From assembly GCA_963825565.1 (NCBI GenBank), contig CAWGTW010000003.1, positions 124,001 through 188,000 on the forward strand: 64,000 nucleotides of DNA. Reading direction: 5' to 3'. How positions within the stretch are numbered: the first letter of the stretch is position 1; every line of letters begins with the position of its first letter. Source of the DNA: JBFGCT01 sp963825565. Lineage in GTDB: Bacteria > Actinomycetota > Acidimicrobiia > Acidimicrobiales > Ilumatobacteraceae. Made by a program: the position numbers and the translations under genes. A model generated the notes under the pieces. That model did not search any database, was not told where the DNA came from, and saw only the letters and a list, made by a program, of their open reading frames with translations. Positions 1 through 8,664 of this stretch are shown here, one piece after another.

Positions 1-4
1 GGTG

Positions 5-430
5 CTACGGGCGTTCGAGGATCGTGGTGAGGGGTCCGATGTCGACGGCGCAGTTCGCCCGCAACCAGTCCGCGACCGCCACCGCTGACGTCTCGGACTG
101 GTACGCCGCGGCGAGCGCGGCCTGCTCGGACTCGACGTCGCCGAGGACGACGGTGCTCGCGGTCTCGTAGGTCCGCACGAGGTCGCGCCACTCCTGCTCG
201 ATCGCCAGGGGGGCGAGGTCGGCGATCTCGCGGTACTTGTCGAGCAACGGCTCGATGTCGTCGCTGTAGACGAGCCCTGGGTCGGTGAGCAGGGACTTGT
301 TCTCGTCGATCTCGCCGCAGAAGCGCTCTGCGTTCCCGGCCCCGCCGTCGTCGCAGGCGGTCAGCGACAGCGTGGCCAGCACGGTCACGGCAGCGATCGA
401 TCGCAGGCAGCGGGCGGGCACGGCTCGCAT
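5..430 (-). CDS. Small secreted lipoprotein, function unknown
   Basis: This is a 141-residue protein starting at the ATG at 428-430. An upstream in-frame ATG at 520 would add about 30 residues before the signal peptide, so I prefer the internal start. The N-terminus is a lipoprotein signal: basic MRAVPARCLRS, a hydrophobic stretch, then lipobox LTAC with Asp-Asp after the Cys. The mature part is acidic and mostly helical, with two further Cys (FCGEID and ANCAVD) that could form a disulfide. It is transcribed divergently from yifB. I recognise no family; an exported, membrane-anchored protein is inferred from the signal alone. Confidence 0.7.
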   Translation of the reverse strand: MRAVPARCLRSIAAVTVLATLSLTACDDGGAGNAERFCGEIDENKSLLTDPGLVYSDDIEPLLDKYREIADLAPLAIEQEWRDLVRTYETASTVVLGDVESEQAALAAAYQSETSAVAVADWLRANCAVDIGPLTTILERP

Positions 431-591
431 TGTTGCACGGGGTCCGTGCGAGCCGACGGCAGGAACGCAGCCGACGAGTGGCTGTCGCACCCCATCGGTA
501 GGTTGTCGGGTGCCGGCCACTGAGCCGGGCGTCGTGGGGCCGCAGCGTCCCTCCTGAACCCGTGCGGTACGCCGCCTGTCAGGAGGTTCCG

Positions 592-2113
592 ATGCTCGCC
601 TCGATCCCGTCTGCCGTTCTCCTCGGTGCCGAAGGGCACCCGGTCACCGTCGAAGTCCACGTTGCGATCGGGCTGCCCGCGTTCAACATCGTCGGGCTGC
701 CCGACGAGTCGATTCGCGAGGCCCGCGATCGCGTGCGCGCCCGCGGTGATGTCGAGCGGTCGGCCGTGGCCGAACCACAAGATCACGGTCAACCTCGCGC
801 CCTCGCAGCACCGCAAGTCGGGATCGGGGCTCGACCTGGCGATTGCCGTCGGCGTGCTCGTCGCCAGCGGCGAGCTGACCGCCGAGTCGATCGGCGAGCT
901 GGGGTTCGTCGGCGAGCTCGGGCTCGACGGGTCGCTGCGGCCGGTCGCCGGCGTCGCGCCGATGGTCGGCGTACTCGGCGAACGCGACGTGGTCGTGCCG
1001 GTGCAGAGCGGTACCGAGGCGCGCGTGGTCGCGCTCGGCACCGTGCGCTCGGTCGCCGCGCTCGACGAGCTGATCGCCGTGCTCGCGGGCGAGGCGCCAT
1101 GGCCCGACCACGCGGCACCGCCCGTACCCACCCCGCCGGCCGTCGTGCCCGACCTCGCCGACGTGCACGGGCAGCAGACGGCGCGTACCGCGCTGGAGAT
1201 CGCCGCCGCCGGACACCACCACTGTCTGTTCATCGGCCCACCGGGCTCGGGCAAGACGATGCTCGCCGCCAGGTTGCCCGGCCTGCTCCCCGAGCTCGAC
1301 CGCCGGCGGGCGCTGGAGGTCACGATGGTCCACTCGGCGGCCGGCATCGGCCTGCCACCGGACGGGCTGGTCGTGCGCCCGCCGTTCCGCGCGCCGCACC
1401 ACACCGCGTCCATCGTGTCCCTCGTCGGCGGGGGGTCGCGCACGCTGCGCCCGGGCGAGATCTCGCTCGCGCACTGTGGCGTGCTGTTCCTCGACGAGCT
1501 CGCCGAGTTCCCGCCTGCGGTCCTCGACGGTCTCCGCCAGCCGCTCGAGGAGGGGGTGGTCCGCGTGTCGAGGGCTCACGTCCACGCGGCGCTGCCCGCG
1601 GCGTTCCTGCTCGTCGCGGCGATGAACCCGTGCCCGTGTGGCGGTGGACCGCCGGGAGCGTGCCAGTGCGGTGAGGCCAGGGTCGCCCGGTACACGCGAC
1701 GGGTGTCGGGTCCGCTGCTCGACCGGTTCGACCTCCGCGTGACCGTGCGCCGACCGGCGGTCGAGGAGTTCCTCGCCGTGCGACCCGAGGAGCCGACTGC
1801 CGTCGTCGCGGCGCGAGTCGCTGCGGCCCGCGACCTGGCGAGCCGGCGCCAGGGCGTCGCCAACGCAGCACTGGGGTTCAAGCACCTCGATGAGTACGCA
1901 CCGCTCGACGCGCCGGCCAAGGCGCTGCTGCGCTACGAGCTCGAGCACGACCGGTTGACCGGGCGCGGGTACCACCGTGTCCGCCGCGTGGCGCGAACGA
2001 TCGCGGACCTGCGGGCTGACGGGTCCGAGGTGGTCGGCGAGGGCGACGTCGCCATGGCGATGCGCCTGCGGGCACCGCTCACCCCGCAGAACCGCATCGG
2101 TCGTGTCGCATGA
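592..2113 (+). pseudogene. yifB: YifB/ComM-type Mg-chelatase-like AAA+ ATPase, frameshifted as read
   Basis: YifB/ComM proteins are hexameric AAA+ ATPases; ComM is a branch-migration helicase in natural transformation. Translation starts at ATG 592 behind a strong AGGAGG. The first 50 codons (FNIVGLPDESIREARDRVRA) are in one frame. The rest, from AVMSSGRPWPNHKITVNLAP, is in the next frame to the stop at 2113. The switch falls at the CCC run 740-742, and removing one C gives an uninterrupted 506-residue protein of normal family length. Walker A is GPPGSGKTM (near 1236), Walker B is LFLDELAEF, and the C-terminal Mg-chelatase-like domain is present. The stop overlaps dprA by four bases (ATGA). 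The coding signal is good on both sides, so sequence error is likelier than decay. Confidence 0.85.
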
Positions 2114-3243
2114 GCGGGGAACTGCCTGCGCAGGCCTACGTCGCCGCGCTCGCCGGCTTCGAGCGGATGACATCGGCCCGCCTGCGCGGGCTGCTCGCCC
2201 GCCACGAGCCGGCCGAGGCCTTCGAGATCGCGAGCGGACGTAGCGCTGCGCCACCGCCGTTGGCAACCGTCTTCGAGCGCTGGCCCGACCTCGCCGAGCG
2301 CTGGCGGCTCGACGGCGAGGCGCGCCACCCGCAACGTTGCTGGCAGCACTGCGCGGATACCGGTGTCGACGTCGTCATGGCGCACGATGACCGGTTCCCG
2401 CCCCAGCTCGCCGGCGATCCGGCGTGCCCACCGGCGTTGTTCGTCCGGGGCGACCTGACCGTCCTCGACGCCAGGCGGGCCGGGATCGTCGGGACGCGCA
2501 ACTCGACCCGGCAGGGTGATGCCACCGCAGCCCGCTTCGGTCACGAGCTCGCCGACGCCGGGGTCGTCGTGGTCAGCGGGCTGGCACGGGGCATCGACGG
2601 CGCGGCCCACCGCGGCGTGCTCACGGCAGGCGGAGCCGCTCCCGCCGCCGTCGTCGGCAATGGTCCCGATGTGCCGTACCCCCGCGGCAACGCCGAGCTG
2701 TGGGAGCAGGTCGTCGCGTCCGGCGTCGTCGTGTCGGAGTGGCCGCCGGGTACCCAACCCGACGCGTTCCGGTTCCCGCTGCGCAACCGAATCCTCGCCG
2801 CGCTGTGCGAGGTCCTCGTCGTCGTCGAGAGCCGCGAGCGCGGCGGCAGCCTGATCACCGCCCGCGAGGCCGCGATGCGCGGCGTCACCGTCTTCGCCGT
2901 GCCGGGTTCGGTGCAGAGCCGGGCCTCGTCGGGCACCAACGAGCTGCTGCGCGACGGCGCAGCGCCGGCGCTCGACCCGAGCGATGTCCTGATCGAGCTC
3001 GGCCTCGATCATCGGCGCGCCCATCGCTCGAACTTCGATCCCCGGCCACGACCGCGCGGCGACGACGCGCGCGTGCTCGACGCGTGCCGGGCCGAACCGC
3101 TCACGGTCGACGACCTCGTCGAGCGCCTCGGGTTGCCGCTCGGCGAGGCGGCGCTGTTGCTCGCCCGGTTGGAACGCGACGGGTGGCTGGTCGACTCGGG
3201 TGGGTGGTTCGAGGTGGTGGGGCCGTGGTCCACTCCGCGATGA
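2110..3243 (+). CDS. dprA: DNA-processing protein DprA
   Basis: DprA binds incoming single-stranded DNA and loads RecA during transformation. The protein has 377 residues. It has an N-terminal helical region, then the Rossmann-like core with GIVGTRNSTRQG, VVVSGLARGIDGAAHRGVL and VVESRERGGSLITAREA, all typical family motifs. A C-terminal winged-helix (residues about 315-377) ends in LARLERDGWLVDSGGWFEVV. The start codon overlaps the yifB stop, so the two are translationally coupled. The pairing with yifB/comM and xerC is standard for actinobacteria and suggests a shared role in handling single-stranded or recombining DNA. Confidence 0.95.
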   Translation: MSGELPAQAYVAALAGFERMTSARLRGLLARHEPAEAFEIASGRSAAPPPLATVFERWPDLAERWRLDGEARHPQRCWQHCADTGVDVVMAHDDRFPPQLAGDPACPPALFVRGDLTVLDARRAGIVGTRNSTRQGDATAARFGHELADAGVVVVSGLARGIDGAAHRGVLTAGGAAPAAVVGNGPDVPYPRGNAELWEQVVASGVVVSEWPPGTQPDAFRFPLRNRILAALCEVLVVVESRERGGSLITAREAAMRGVTVFAVPGSVQSRASSGTNELLRDGAAPALDPSDVLIELGLDHRRAHRSNFDPRPRPRGDDARVLDACRAEPLTVDDLVERLGLPLGEAALLLARLERDGWLVDSGGWFEVVGPWSTPR

Positions 3244-3317
3244 CCGACGCGCTCGACCGCTCCCGACGCGTACGGCAGCGTCGCCTGCCATCCGCGACAG
3301 GAGGCGGCCGTCCGCAA

Positions 3318-3323
3318 TACGAT
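3318..3323 (+). promoter_or_regulatory. -10 box for leaderless xerC
   Basis: TACGAT lies seven bases before the GTG of xerC, fitting TANNNT followed by a transcript starting at or next to the start codon. No Shine-Dalgarno sequence precedes the GTG. It suggests xerC can be transcribed apart from yifB-dprA. Confidence 0.45.
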
Positions 3324-3330
3324 CGGCGTC

Positions 3331-4203
3331 GTGGAGTCCTGGCGCATCGACGAGTTCTGCCGCGCGCTCACCGCGCTGTCGGACAACACGGTGTCGGCGT
3401 ACCGCACCGATCTCGAAGCCTTCGCCGGGTGGTGCGCACGCAGCGAGCTCACCGATCCAGCCCTGGTCAAGCGGGCGACGATCCGCCGGTACCTCGCCTT
3501 CCTCACCACTCGGCAGTTCGCCCGCCGGTCGCTCGCTCGGAAGGTGGCGGCGTTGCGCCGCTACTACCGCTGGTCGGTCGCGTCCGGGTACGCGCTCGCC
3601 GATCCGACGGCGGGGCTCTCCGTCCCGGCGGGCGGTGGGCGGCTGCCGCGGGTGCTCGATCAGCGCGAGCTGGCGGCGATGCTCGACGGCCGGCCGGACC
3701 GGTCCGAGCCCGAGTGGCGGCGCCGCCGCGACGACGCGGTGCTCGAGGTGCTGTACGGCTCCGGGCTGCGCGTCGCAGAGCTGTGCCAGCTCAAGGTGTC
3801 GTCACTCGCTCTCGCGGTCGCCGCGGCGACCGTCTGGGGCAAGGGCGCCAAGCAACGGCGGGTGCCGCTGGGCGAGGCCTCGGTGCGGGCCCTGCGCCGC
3901 TGGCTCGAGGTGCGGTCCGAGGTGGTGCGGCCCGAGCTCGGCGACCTGCTCTTCGCCAACGAGCGCGGCAACCCGTTGACACCGCGCGACGTCCGCCGAA
4001 TCCTCGACCGGCGGTCCCCGACGCCGACCCACCCGCATGCCCTTCGGCACAGTTTCGCCACCCACCTGCTCGACGGTGGTGCCGACCTGCGCGCCGTCCA
4101 GGAGCTGTTGGGCCACGCCGACGTGGCGACCACCCAGCGGTACACTCACGTGAGTCGGGAACGACTCTCGGCCGCCTATCGCGAGGCACACCCCAGAGCA
4201 TGA
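3331..4203 (+). CDS. xerC: Tyrosine recombinase XerC (dif-site chromosome dimer resolution)
   Basis: This is a 290-residue tyrosine recombinase with GTG start 3331. The N-terminal SAM-like core-binding domain (about 1-95) includes NTVSAYRTDLEAFAGW. The catalytic domain carries the full set: Arg in GSGLRVAEL, Lys in WGKGAKQR, HALRHSFATHLL (His-x-x-Arg), His in LLGHADVATT and nucleophile Tyr in TTQRYTHV. XerC acts with XerD at dif to resolve chromosome dimers. Position in the conserved dprA-xerC-rpsB block marks it as the housekeeping enzyme rather than a phage or integron integrase. Its last four bases overlap the sigma-factor start. Confidence 0.93.
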   Translation: MESWRIDEFCRALTALSDNTVSAYRTDLEAFAGWCARSELTDPALVKRATIRRYLAFLTTRQFARRSLARKVAALRRYYRWSVASGYALADPTAGLSVPAGGGRLPRVLDQRELAAMLDGRPDRSEPEWRRRRDDAVLEVLYGSGLRVAELCQLKVSSLALAVAAATVWGKGAKQRRVPLGEASVRALRRWLEVRSEVVRPELGDLLFANERGNPLTPRDVRRILDRRSPTPTHPHALRHSFATHLLDGGADLRAVQELLGHADVATTQRYTHVSRERLSAAYREAHPRA

Positions 4204-4961
4204 GCATCGTTCCCGAAGACGCCGACATCCAGATGCAATGGAATCGGTGGCTGAAGCGGCAGAACATGGCGGCGCGCGATCACCTGATCGTGCACTACTC
4301 GCCGCTGGTCAAGTTCGTCGCCGGCCGTGTCGGTGCCGGGCTCCCCTCGAGCGTCGATCCGGGCGATCTCGTCAGCTCGGGCGTGTTCGGGTTGATCGAT
4401 GCGATCGAGCGATTCGACCCCGAGCGGGGGGTCAAATTCGAGACCTTTGCCGTGCCGCGCATCCGGGGAGCGGTCTACGACGGCCTCCGGCAGCTCGACT
4501 GGGTGCCCCGATCGGTCCGCAGCCGGGCGCGCGAGGTCGAGCGAGCGTTCTCCGAACTCGAGCACCGGCTCGGCCGGGGACCGAGCGACGAGGAGCTCGC
4601 CGAGCACCTGCGCATCTCGGTGGACGACCTCGCCAAGTGGCTTTCGGCGATCGCCAGCACGACGGTGGGTCCACTCGACCGCGCGATCGCCGCCGGTGCC
4701 GAGCCGGCGGCGCCCGACGACTCCGGTGCCGGATCACCGTCGGCGGTCGTCGAGGAGCGTGAGCTCAGCCACCTGATGCGCGAGGAGATCCGCAAGCTGC
4801 CCGATCGGGAGAAGCTCGTCCTGTCGCTCTACTACGACGAGGGCCTCACGCTCGCCGAGATCGGCGAGGTGCTCGGCGTCACCGAGAGCCGTGTCTCGCA
4901 GATCCACACCAAGTCGGTGCTCCATCTGCGGTCGCGCCTGACCGCCCTTGGCGCGGTCTGA
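4200..4961 (+). CDS. whiG: FliA/WhiG-family RNA polymerase sigma factor
   Basis: This is a 253-residue sigma-70-family protein. Region 2 (about residues 30-100) has LVKFVAGRVGAGLPSSVDPG, then GLIDAIERFDPERGVKFETF. Region 3 follows (REVERAFSELEHRLGRGPSD). Region 4 is at the C-terminus with LYYDEGLTLAEIGEVLGVTE and the helix-turn-helix segment SRVSQIHTKSVLHLRSRL. The sequence fits the flagellar/sporulation FliA-WhiG group. ATG 4200 overlaps the xerC stop (ATGA), indicating cotranscription. No flagellar gene lies in the window, so whether it drives motility or development genes cannot be told here; the symbol is by family. Confidence 0.88.
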   Translation: MSIVPEDADIQMQWNRWLKRQNMAARDHLIVHYSPLVKFVAGRVGAGLPSSVDPGDLVSSGVFGLIDAIERFDPERGVKFETFAVPRIRGAVYDGLRQLDWVPRSVRSRAREVERAFSELEHRLGRGPSDEELAEHLRISVDDLAKWLSAIASTTVGPLDRAIAAGAEPAAPDDSGAGSPSAVVEERELSHLMREEIRKLPDREKLVLSLYYDEGLTLAEIGEVLGVTESRVSQIHTKSVLHLRSRLTALGAV

Positions 4962-5080
4962 GCCGAACCGTCGGCGCTCCGGCGTCCGCTCCGCCTCGGC
5001 CGATCGGTCGATGGCCCGCACGGTGCACCCGCGCCCTCGCTTCGTTCGGCGTTCGAGCGCCATGGCAAGGGGAGCGCGCA

Positions 5081-5608
5081 ATGACCCGTTCAGGTTGGAG
5101 CCGTCGGCTGGTGGCGGTACTCGTCGCCGGCCTGTCGTCGGCACTCGTCCCTGCCGCACCAGCGCGCGCTGCCGCGTGCTGGCGCGAGCCGGTGGTCGGC
5201 GAGGTGATCGACCCGTTTCGCCTGCCGGCGTGTCCGTGGTGCAGCGGCAACCGCGGGCTCGAGTATCGCACCCGCCGCGGCTCGCCGGCCCGTGCGGTCG
5301 CCACCGGGACCGTCGCGTTCAGCGGTGTCGTCGCGAGCACGCGTTACGTGGTCGTCGACCTGCCCAACGGTTGGAAGATCACCTACGGCCGGCTGGCGAG
5401 CAGCGGGTTGGCGAGGGGCGATCGGGTGACGACGGGATCGGTCGTCGGCACGGTCGGTCCGACGTTCTTCTTCGGGGTGCGCGTCGATGGGCGTTACGTC
5501 GACCCCGCACCTCATCTCGGCCGGATGGTCGGCGTTGCCCGGTTGATCCCGGTCGACCGCTCCCCGGCGCGTGCCGCTCCTGCGCCGCGGCTTCGCTGTC
5601 GGGAGTGA
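5081..5608 (+). CDS. Secreted LytM/M23-like protein with degenerate active site
   Basis: This is a 175-residue protein with a Sec signal peptide (basic start, LVAVLVAGLSSALVPAAPARA, AxA cleavage). The mature part resembles the small M23/LytM peptidase found beside rpsB in mycobacteria: GSPARAVATGTVAFSGVV, then NGWKITYGRL, then FFFGVRVDG. The usual zinc ligands are not visible. The HxGxD position reads NRGLEYRTRRG, and the HxH-like position reads FFFGVR. An intact peptidase is therefore unlikely; a non-catalytic wall-binding or regulatory LytM domain fits better. A clustered Cys pair (CPWCSG) near the N-terminus is unusual. Assignment by fold is moderate. Confidence 0.75.
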   Translation: MTRSGWSRRLVAVLVAGLSSALVPAAPARAAACWREPVVGEVIDPFRLPACPWCSGNRGLEYRTRRGSPARAVATGTVAFSGVVASTRYVVVDLPNGWKITYGRLASSGLARGDRVTTGSVVGTVGPTFFFGVRVDGRYVDPAPHLGRMVGVARLIPVDRSPARAAPAPRLRCRE

Positions 5609-5681
5609 CCTGCCGTGCGCGCCGATAGCATCGACCGGGCGATTTCTTCGCACGCTGCTCGCAGCGCCAGCACTCATCAGT

Positions 5682-5721
5682 CCCGTCGTTCACTGCGGTC
5701 GCTCATGCGCCGAACGACGGG
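5682..5721 (+). promoter_or_regulatory. Hairpin in the rpsB leader
   Basis: CCCGTCGTTC (5682-5691) and GAACGACGGG (5712-5721) form a perfect 10-bp stem with a 20-base loop. The stem ends 25 bases before the rpsB ATG and just before its AAGGAGA ribosome-binding site. S2 represses its own mRNA through the leader in E. coli; a similar role here is inference. There is no T-tract, so a simple terminator is less likely. Confidence 0.5.
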
Positions 5722-5746
5722 AGCAACCGCACCAAGGAGAACCACG

Positions 5747-6829
5747 ATGGCCGTCATCACCATGCGGCAAATGCTCGAGGCCGGAGCCCACTTCGGGCAC
5801 CAGACCAGGCGCTGGAACCCGAAGATGAAGCGCTTCATCTTCGGTGAGCGCAACGGTATCTACATCATCGACCTCGAGCAGACGCTCGGTCGGGTGGAGA
5901 ACGCCTATGGGTTCGTTCGCGATCTGGTCGCTGGCGGCGGGACGATCCTCTTCGTCGGCACCAAGAAGCAGGCCCAGGACCCGGTGCGCAGCTACGCCGA
6001 GAAGTGTGGCATGCCCTTCGTCAACGAGCGCTGGCTCGGCGGCATGCTCACCAACTTCGAGACGATCTCCAAGCGGGTCTCCAAGATGCTGGAGTACGAG
6101 CGCATGCAGGCGTCGGGCGAGTTCGACGCGATGATCAAGAAGGAGGCGCTCCTCCTCGATCGTGAGCTCACCAAGCTGCAGCGCAACCTCGGCGGCCTGC
6201 GCAGCCTCAAGAAGGCGCCGGACGCGATCTTCGTGCTCGACACGAAGAAGGAGCACATCGCCGTCACCGAGGCCAACAAGCTCGGCATCCCGGTCGTCGC
6301 CGTCGTCGACACCAACGTCGACCCCGAGGTGATCCAGTACCCGATCCCCGGCAACGACGACGCGATCCGCTCGAACAGCCTGTTCGCCAGGGTGATCGCG
6401 GATGCGGTCGAGGAGGGCCGGTTCATTGCCAACAAGCGCAATCCGGCACCGGTGGCCGCACCCGAGCGATCCGCCGAGGAGATCGCCGCTTTCGACGCCG
6501 AACAGGCGGCGGCGCGCGCCGCCGCTGCCCAGGCCCAGGCCGACCGCGACGCCCGCCTGGCCGCCGCCAAGCGCCCGGTGGGCGAGGCGGTCGACACCGA
6601 CGATGTCGCCGAGGCGGTTGCCGAGGAGATGGTGGCTGAGGCGGTTGCCGAGGAGATGGTGGCTGAGGCGGTTGCCGAGGAGATGGTGGCTGAGGCGGTT
6701 GCCGAGGAGGTCGTGGCTGAGGCGGTTGCCGAGGAGATGGTGGCTGAGGCGGTTGCCGAGGAGATGGTGGCTGAGGCGGTTGCCGAGGAGATGGTGGCTG
6801 AGGCGGTTGCCGAGGAGGTCGGTGGCTGA
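5747..6829 (+). CDS. rpsB: 30S ribosomal protein S2 with repetitive acidic C-terminal tail
   Basis: The ATG at 5747 follows AAGGAGA. Residues 1-230 are canonical S2: MRQMLEAGAHFGHQTRRWNP, FVGTKKQAQDPVRSYAEKCG, RWLGGMLTNFETI and the IPVVAVVDTNVDPE segment. The C-terminus is extended by about 130 residues, ending in tandem EAVAEEMVA nonapeptides encoded by 27-bp repeats. In repeat 8 one extra G (6820-6822, GGTCGGTGG instead of GGTCGTGG) causes a stop at 6829 and a 360-residue product. Without it the frame runs to the stop at 6944 (398 residues, ending AEGTENTES), four bases before tsf. The essential core is intact either way. Confidence 0.95.
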   Translation: MAVITMRQMLEAGAHFGHQTRRWNPKMKRFIFGERNGIYIIDLEQTLGRVENAYGFVRDLVAGGGTILFVGTKKQAQDPVRSYAEKCGMPFVNERWLGGMLTNFETISKRVSKMLEYERMQASGEFDAMIKKEALLLDRELTKLQRNLGGLRSLKKAPDAIFVLDTKKEHIAVTEANKLGIPVVAVVDTNVDPEVIQYPIPGNDDAIRSNSLFARVIADAVEEGRFIANKRNPAPVAAPERSAEEIAAFDAEQAAARAAAAQAQADRDARLAAAKRPVGEAVDTDDVAEAVAEEMVAEAVAEEMVAEAVAEEMVAEAVAEEVVAEAVAEEMVAEAVAEEMVAEAVAEEMVAEAVAEEVGG

Positions 6830-6908
6830 GGCGGTTGCCGAGGAGGTCGTGGCTGAGGCGGTTGCCGAGGAGATGGTGGCTGAGGCGGTTGCCGAGGAGG
6901 TCGTCGCT
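6611..6908 (+). repeat. 27-bp tandem repeat, 11 copies, in the rpsB tail
   Basis: Eleven near-identical head-to-tail 27-bp units begin GAGGCGGTTGCCGAGGAG, followed by ATG or GTC and then GTGGCT. Seven units carry Met and four carry Val at that codon (units 4, 8, 9 and 11). Unit 8 has 28 bases and breaks the frame. A degenerate twelfth start (GAGGCGGCCGAG) follows. The unit length is a multiple of three, so copy-number change keeps frame. Units touch directly with no spacers, which excludes CRISPR. Confidence 0.95.
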
Positions 6909-6948
6909 GAGGCGGCCGAGGGCACCGAGAACACGGAGAGCTGAACCA

Positions 6949-7737
6949 ATGTCATTCACCGCCAAAGACGTCAAGGCCCTTCGCGATGCGACCGGTGCCG
7001 GGATGATGGACTGCAAGAAGGCCCTCGAGGCGACCGACGGCGACATCGAGGCGTCGAAGAAATGGCTCCGCGAGAAGGGGCTCGCCGCCAGTGCCAGCCG
7101 CGCCGACCGAGCTGCGGCTCAAGGCGTGGTCAGCCTGGTGATCGACGGCAACGTGGGGGCGATCGTCGAGTTGAAGTGCGAGACCGACTTCGTGGCCGGG
7201 TCCGAGCAGTTCAAGGCGGAGGCCGACGCGCTCGCCCACCTGGTCGCCGCCAAGGGCACCGAGGCGGTCACCGAACGGACCGCCGAGCTCGAGGAGCTGA
7301 AGGTCACCCTGAAGGAGAACATCGGTCTCGGCGACGTGCTGCGCATCGAGGCCGCCGACGGAAACGACTTGGGCAGCTACCAGCACATCCAGGGTGGGCG
7401 TGGCGTCAACGGCGTGCTCGTCGAGCTCGCCGGCGGCGACCCGGAGCTGGCCCACGACATCGCGGTGCACATCGCGTTCGCCCGTCCGAGGTACCTCAGC
7501 CGCGACGACATTCCCGCCGACGTGGTCGCCGCCGAGCGGGAGACGCTCGAGACGATCACGCGCAACGAGGGCAAGCCCGAAGCTGCGATGGACAAGATCG
7601 TGACCGGCCGGCTCGAGGGCTTCTACAAGGACGTTGCACTCCTCGATCAGCCGTACGCCAAGGACGACAAGCAGTCGGTGGGCCAGATCATCGGCGACGC
7701 GTCGATCGTCGCGTTCGCGCAGTCCGAGATCGGCTGA
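6949..7737 (+). CDS. tsf: Elongation factor Ts
   Basis: EF-Ts is the nucleotide exchange factor for EF-Tu. It has 262 residues: N-terminal UBA-like domain (VKALRDATGAGMMDCKKALE), then the core with IVELKCETDFVAGSEQF, the TDFVA motif that contacts EF-Tu, and C-terminal EGFYKDVALLDQPYAKDDKQ. A GGAG sequence lies about ten bases before the ATG. It follows rpsB directly, the near-universal order. If the rpsB frame is restored, the rpsB stop is only four bases upstream. Confidence 0.97.
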   Translation: MSFTAKDVKALRDATGAGMMDCKKALEATDGDIEASKKWLREKGLAASASRADRAAAQGVVSLVIDGNVGAIVELKCETDFVAGSEQFKAEADALAHLVAAKGTEAVTERTAELEELKVTLKENIGLGDVLRIEAADGNDLGSYQHIQGGRGVNGVLVELAGGDPELAHDIAVHIAFARPRYLSRDDIPADVVAAERETLETITRNEGKPEAAMDKIVTGRLEGFYKDVALLDQPYAKDDKQSVGQIIGDASIVAFAQSEIG

Positions 7738-7865
7738 CCCCCGCCCGGTCTTCCCGCCCTCACCGACCCCCGAGTCGCGGCCCGGTCTCGCTGGGGTGGC
7801 CTACCGCCGGTGGGGTACGGTCAGCTGAGCCGAGCCCAGCGACCGCGCCAGACCACGGAGCACCG

Positions 7866-8609
7866 ATGACCCACGAGACGAGCCCCCGACCGAGCTGGAA
7901 ACGGATCGTGTTCAAGCCGTCCGGCGAGGCCTTCGCCGGCCCGTCGGGTCAGGGGCTCGACAAAGCGACGCTCGACGCGACGGCCAGCGAGATCATCGAC
8001 CTGCGCCAGAACCTCGGCGTCGACGTGGCCGTCGTGGTCGGCGGGGGCAACTTCTGGCGCGGCCGCACCGGTTCACTGTCGGGGATGGATGCGACCCAGA
8101 GCGATCACATCGGCATGCTCGGGACCGTGATGAACGCCTTGGCCCTGCAGGACGCGCTCGAGAGCCTCGGCCAGGACACCCGCGTCCAATCGGCCATCGA
8201 GATGCCCCGGATCGCCGAGGCGTATATCCGCCGCCGGGCGGTCCGCCACCTCGAGAAGGGGCGGGTCGTCATCTTCGCCGCCGGCACGGGCAATCCGTTC
8301 TTCACCACCGACACCGCGGCCGCGCTGCGTGCCGCGGAAATCGAGGCCGAGGTGCTGATCAAGGGAACGCACTCCGGCGTCGACGGCGTCTACACCGCCG
8401 ACCCCCGCTCGGATGCCACGGCCGAGAAGTACGACGAGGTCTCCTACATCGAGGTGATGACGAAGAACCTCAAGGTCATGGACTCGACGGCGATCGCCTT
8501 CTGCCGTGACAACGAGATCCCGATCGTCGTGTTCGACATGTCGCAGCCGGGGACCTTGCGCAGCATCGTGCAGGGCGGCAATCAGGGAACGCTGGTGCAC
8601 GACGGATGA
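7866..8609 (+). CDS. pyrH: UMP kinase
   Basis: PyrH phosphorylates UMP to UDP and belongs to the amino-acid-kinase fold. The 247-residue protein has KPSGEAFAG (normally KLSGE; here Lys-Pro-Ser), VAVVVGGGNFWRG, the nucleotide-binding AAGTGNPFFTTDTAAALRA and a C-terminal VFDMSQPGTLRSIVQG. The chosen ATG follows a purine-rich ACGGAG. A 128-bp gap separates it from tsf and contains GGTACGGT, which could be a promoter element, so pyrH may have its own transcript. Confidence 0.96.
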   Translation: MTHETSPRPSWKRIVFKPSGEAFAGPSGQGLDKATLDATASEIIDLRQNLGVDVAVVVGGGNFWRGRTGSLSGMDATQSDHIGMLGTVMNALALQDALESLGQDTRVQSAIEMPRIAEAYIRRRAVRHLEKGRVVIFAAGTGNPFFTTDTAAALRAAEIEAEVLIKGTHSGVDGVYTADPRSDATAEKYDEVSYIEVMTKNLKVMDSTAIAFCRDNEIPIVVFDMSQPGTLRSIVQGGNQGTLVHDG

Positions 8610-8664
8610 GCAGTGTTCGAGGGGCGGGACGGCGCGGTGTTCGGTCGGCCGATCGCGACAGGGA

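Noticed and set aside
740..742. Programmed ribosomal frameshifting in yifB
   Set aside because: YifB/ComM is not known to use recoding, no stop or stem stimulates a shift there, and six other +1 events of varied context occur in the window.
3331..4203. Integrase of a mobile element
   Set aside because: No flanking repeats, tRNA or cargo genes; the dprA-xerC-rpsB synteny and sequence fit housekeeping XerC.
6611..6908. Possible CRISPR array or satellite DNA
   Set aside because: Units touch without spacers, are 27 bp and encode an in-frame peptide repeat within rpsB.
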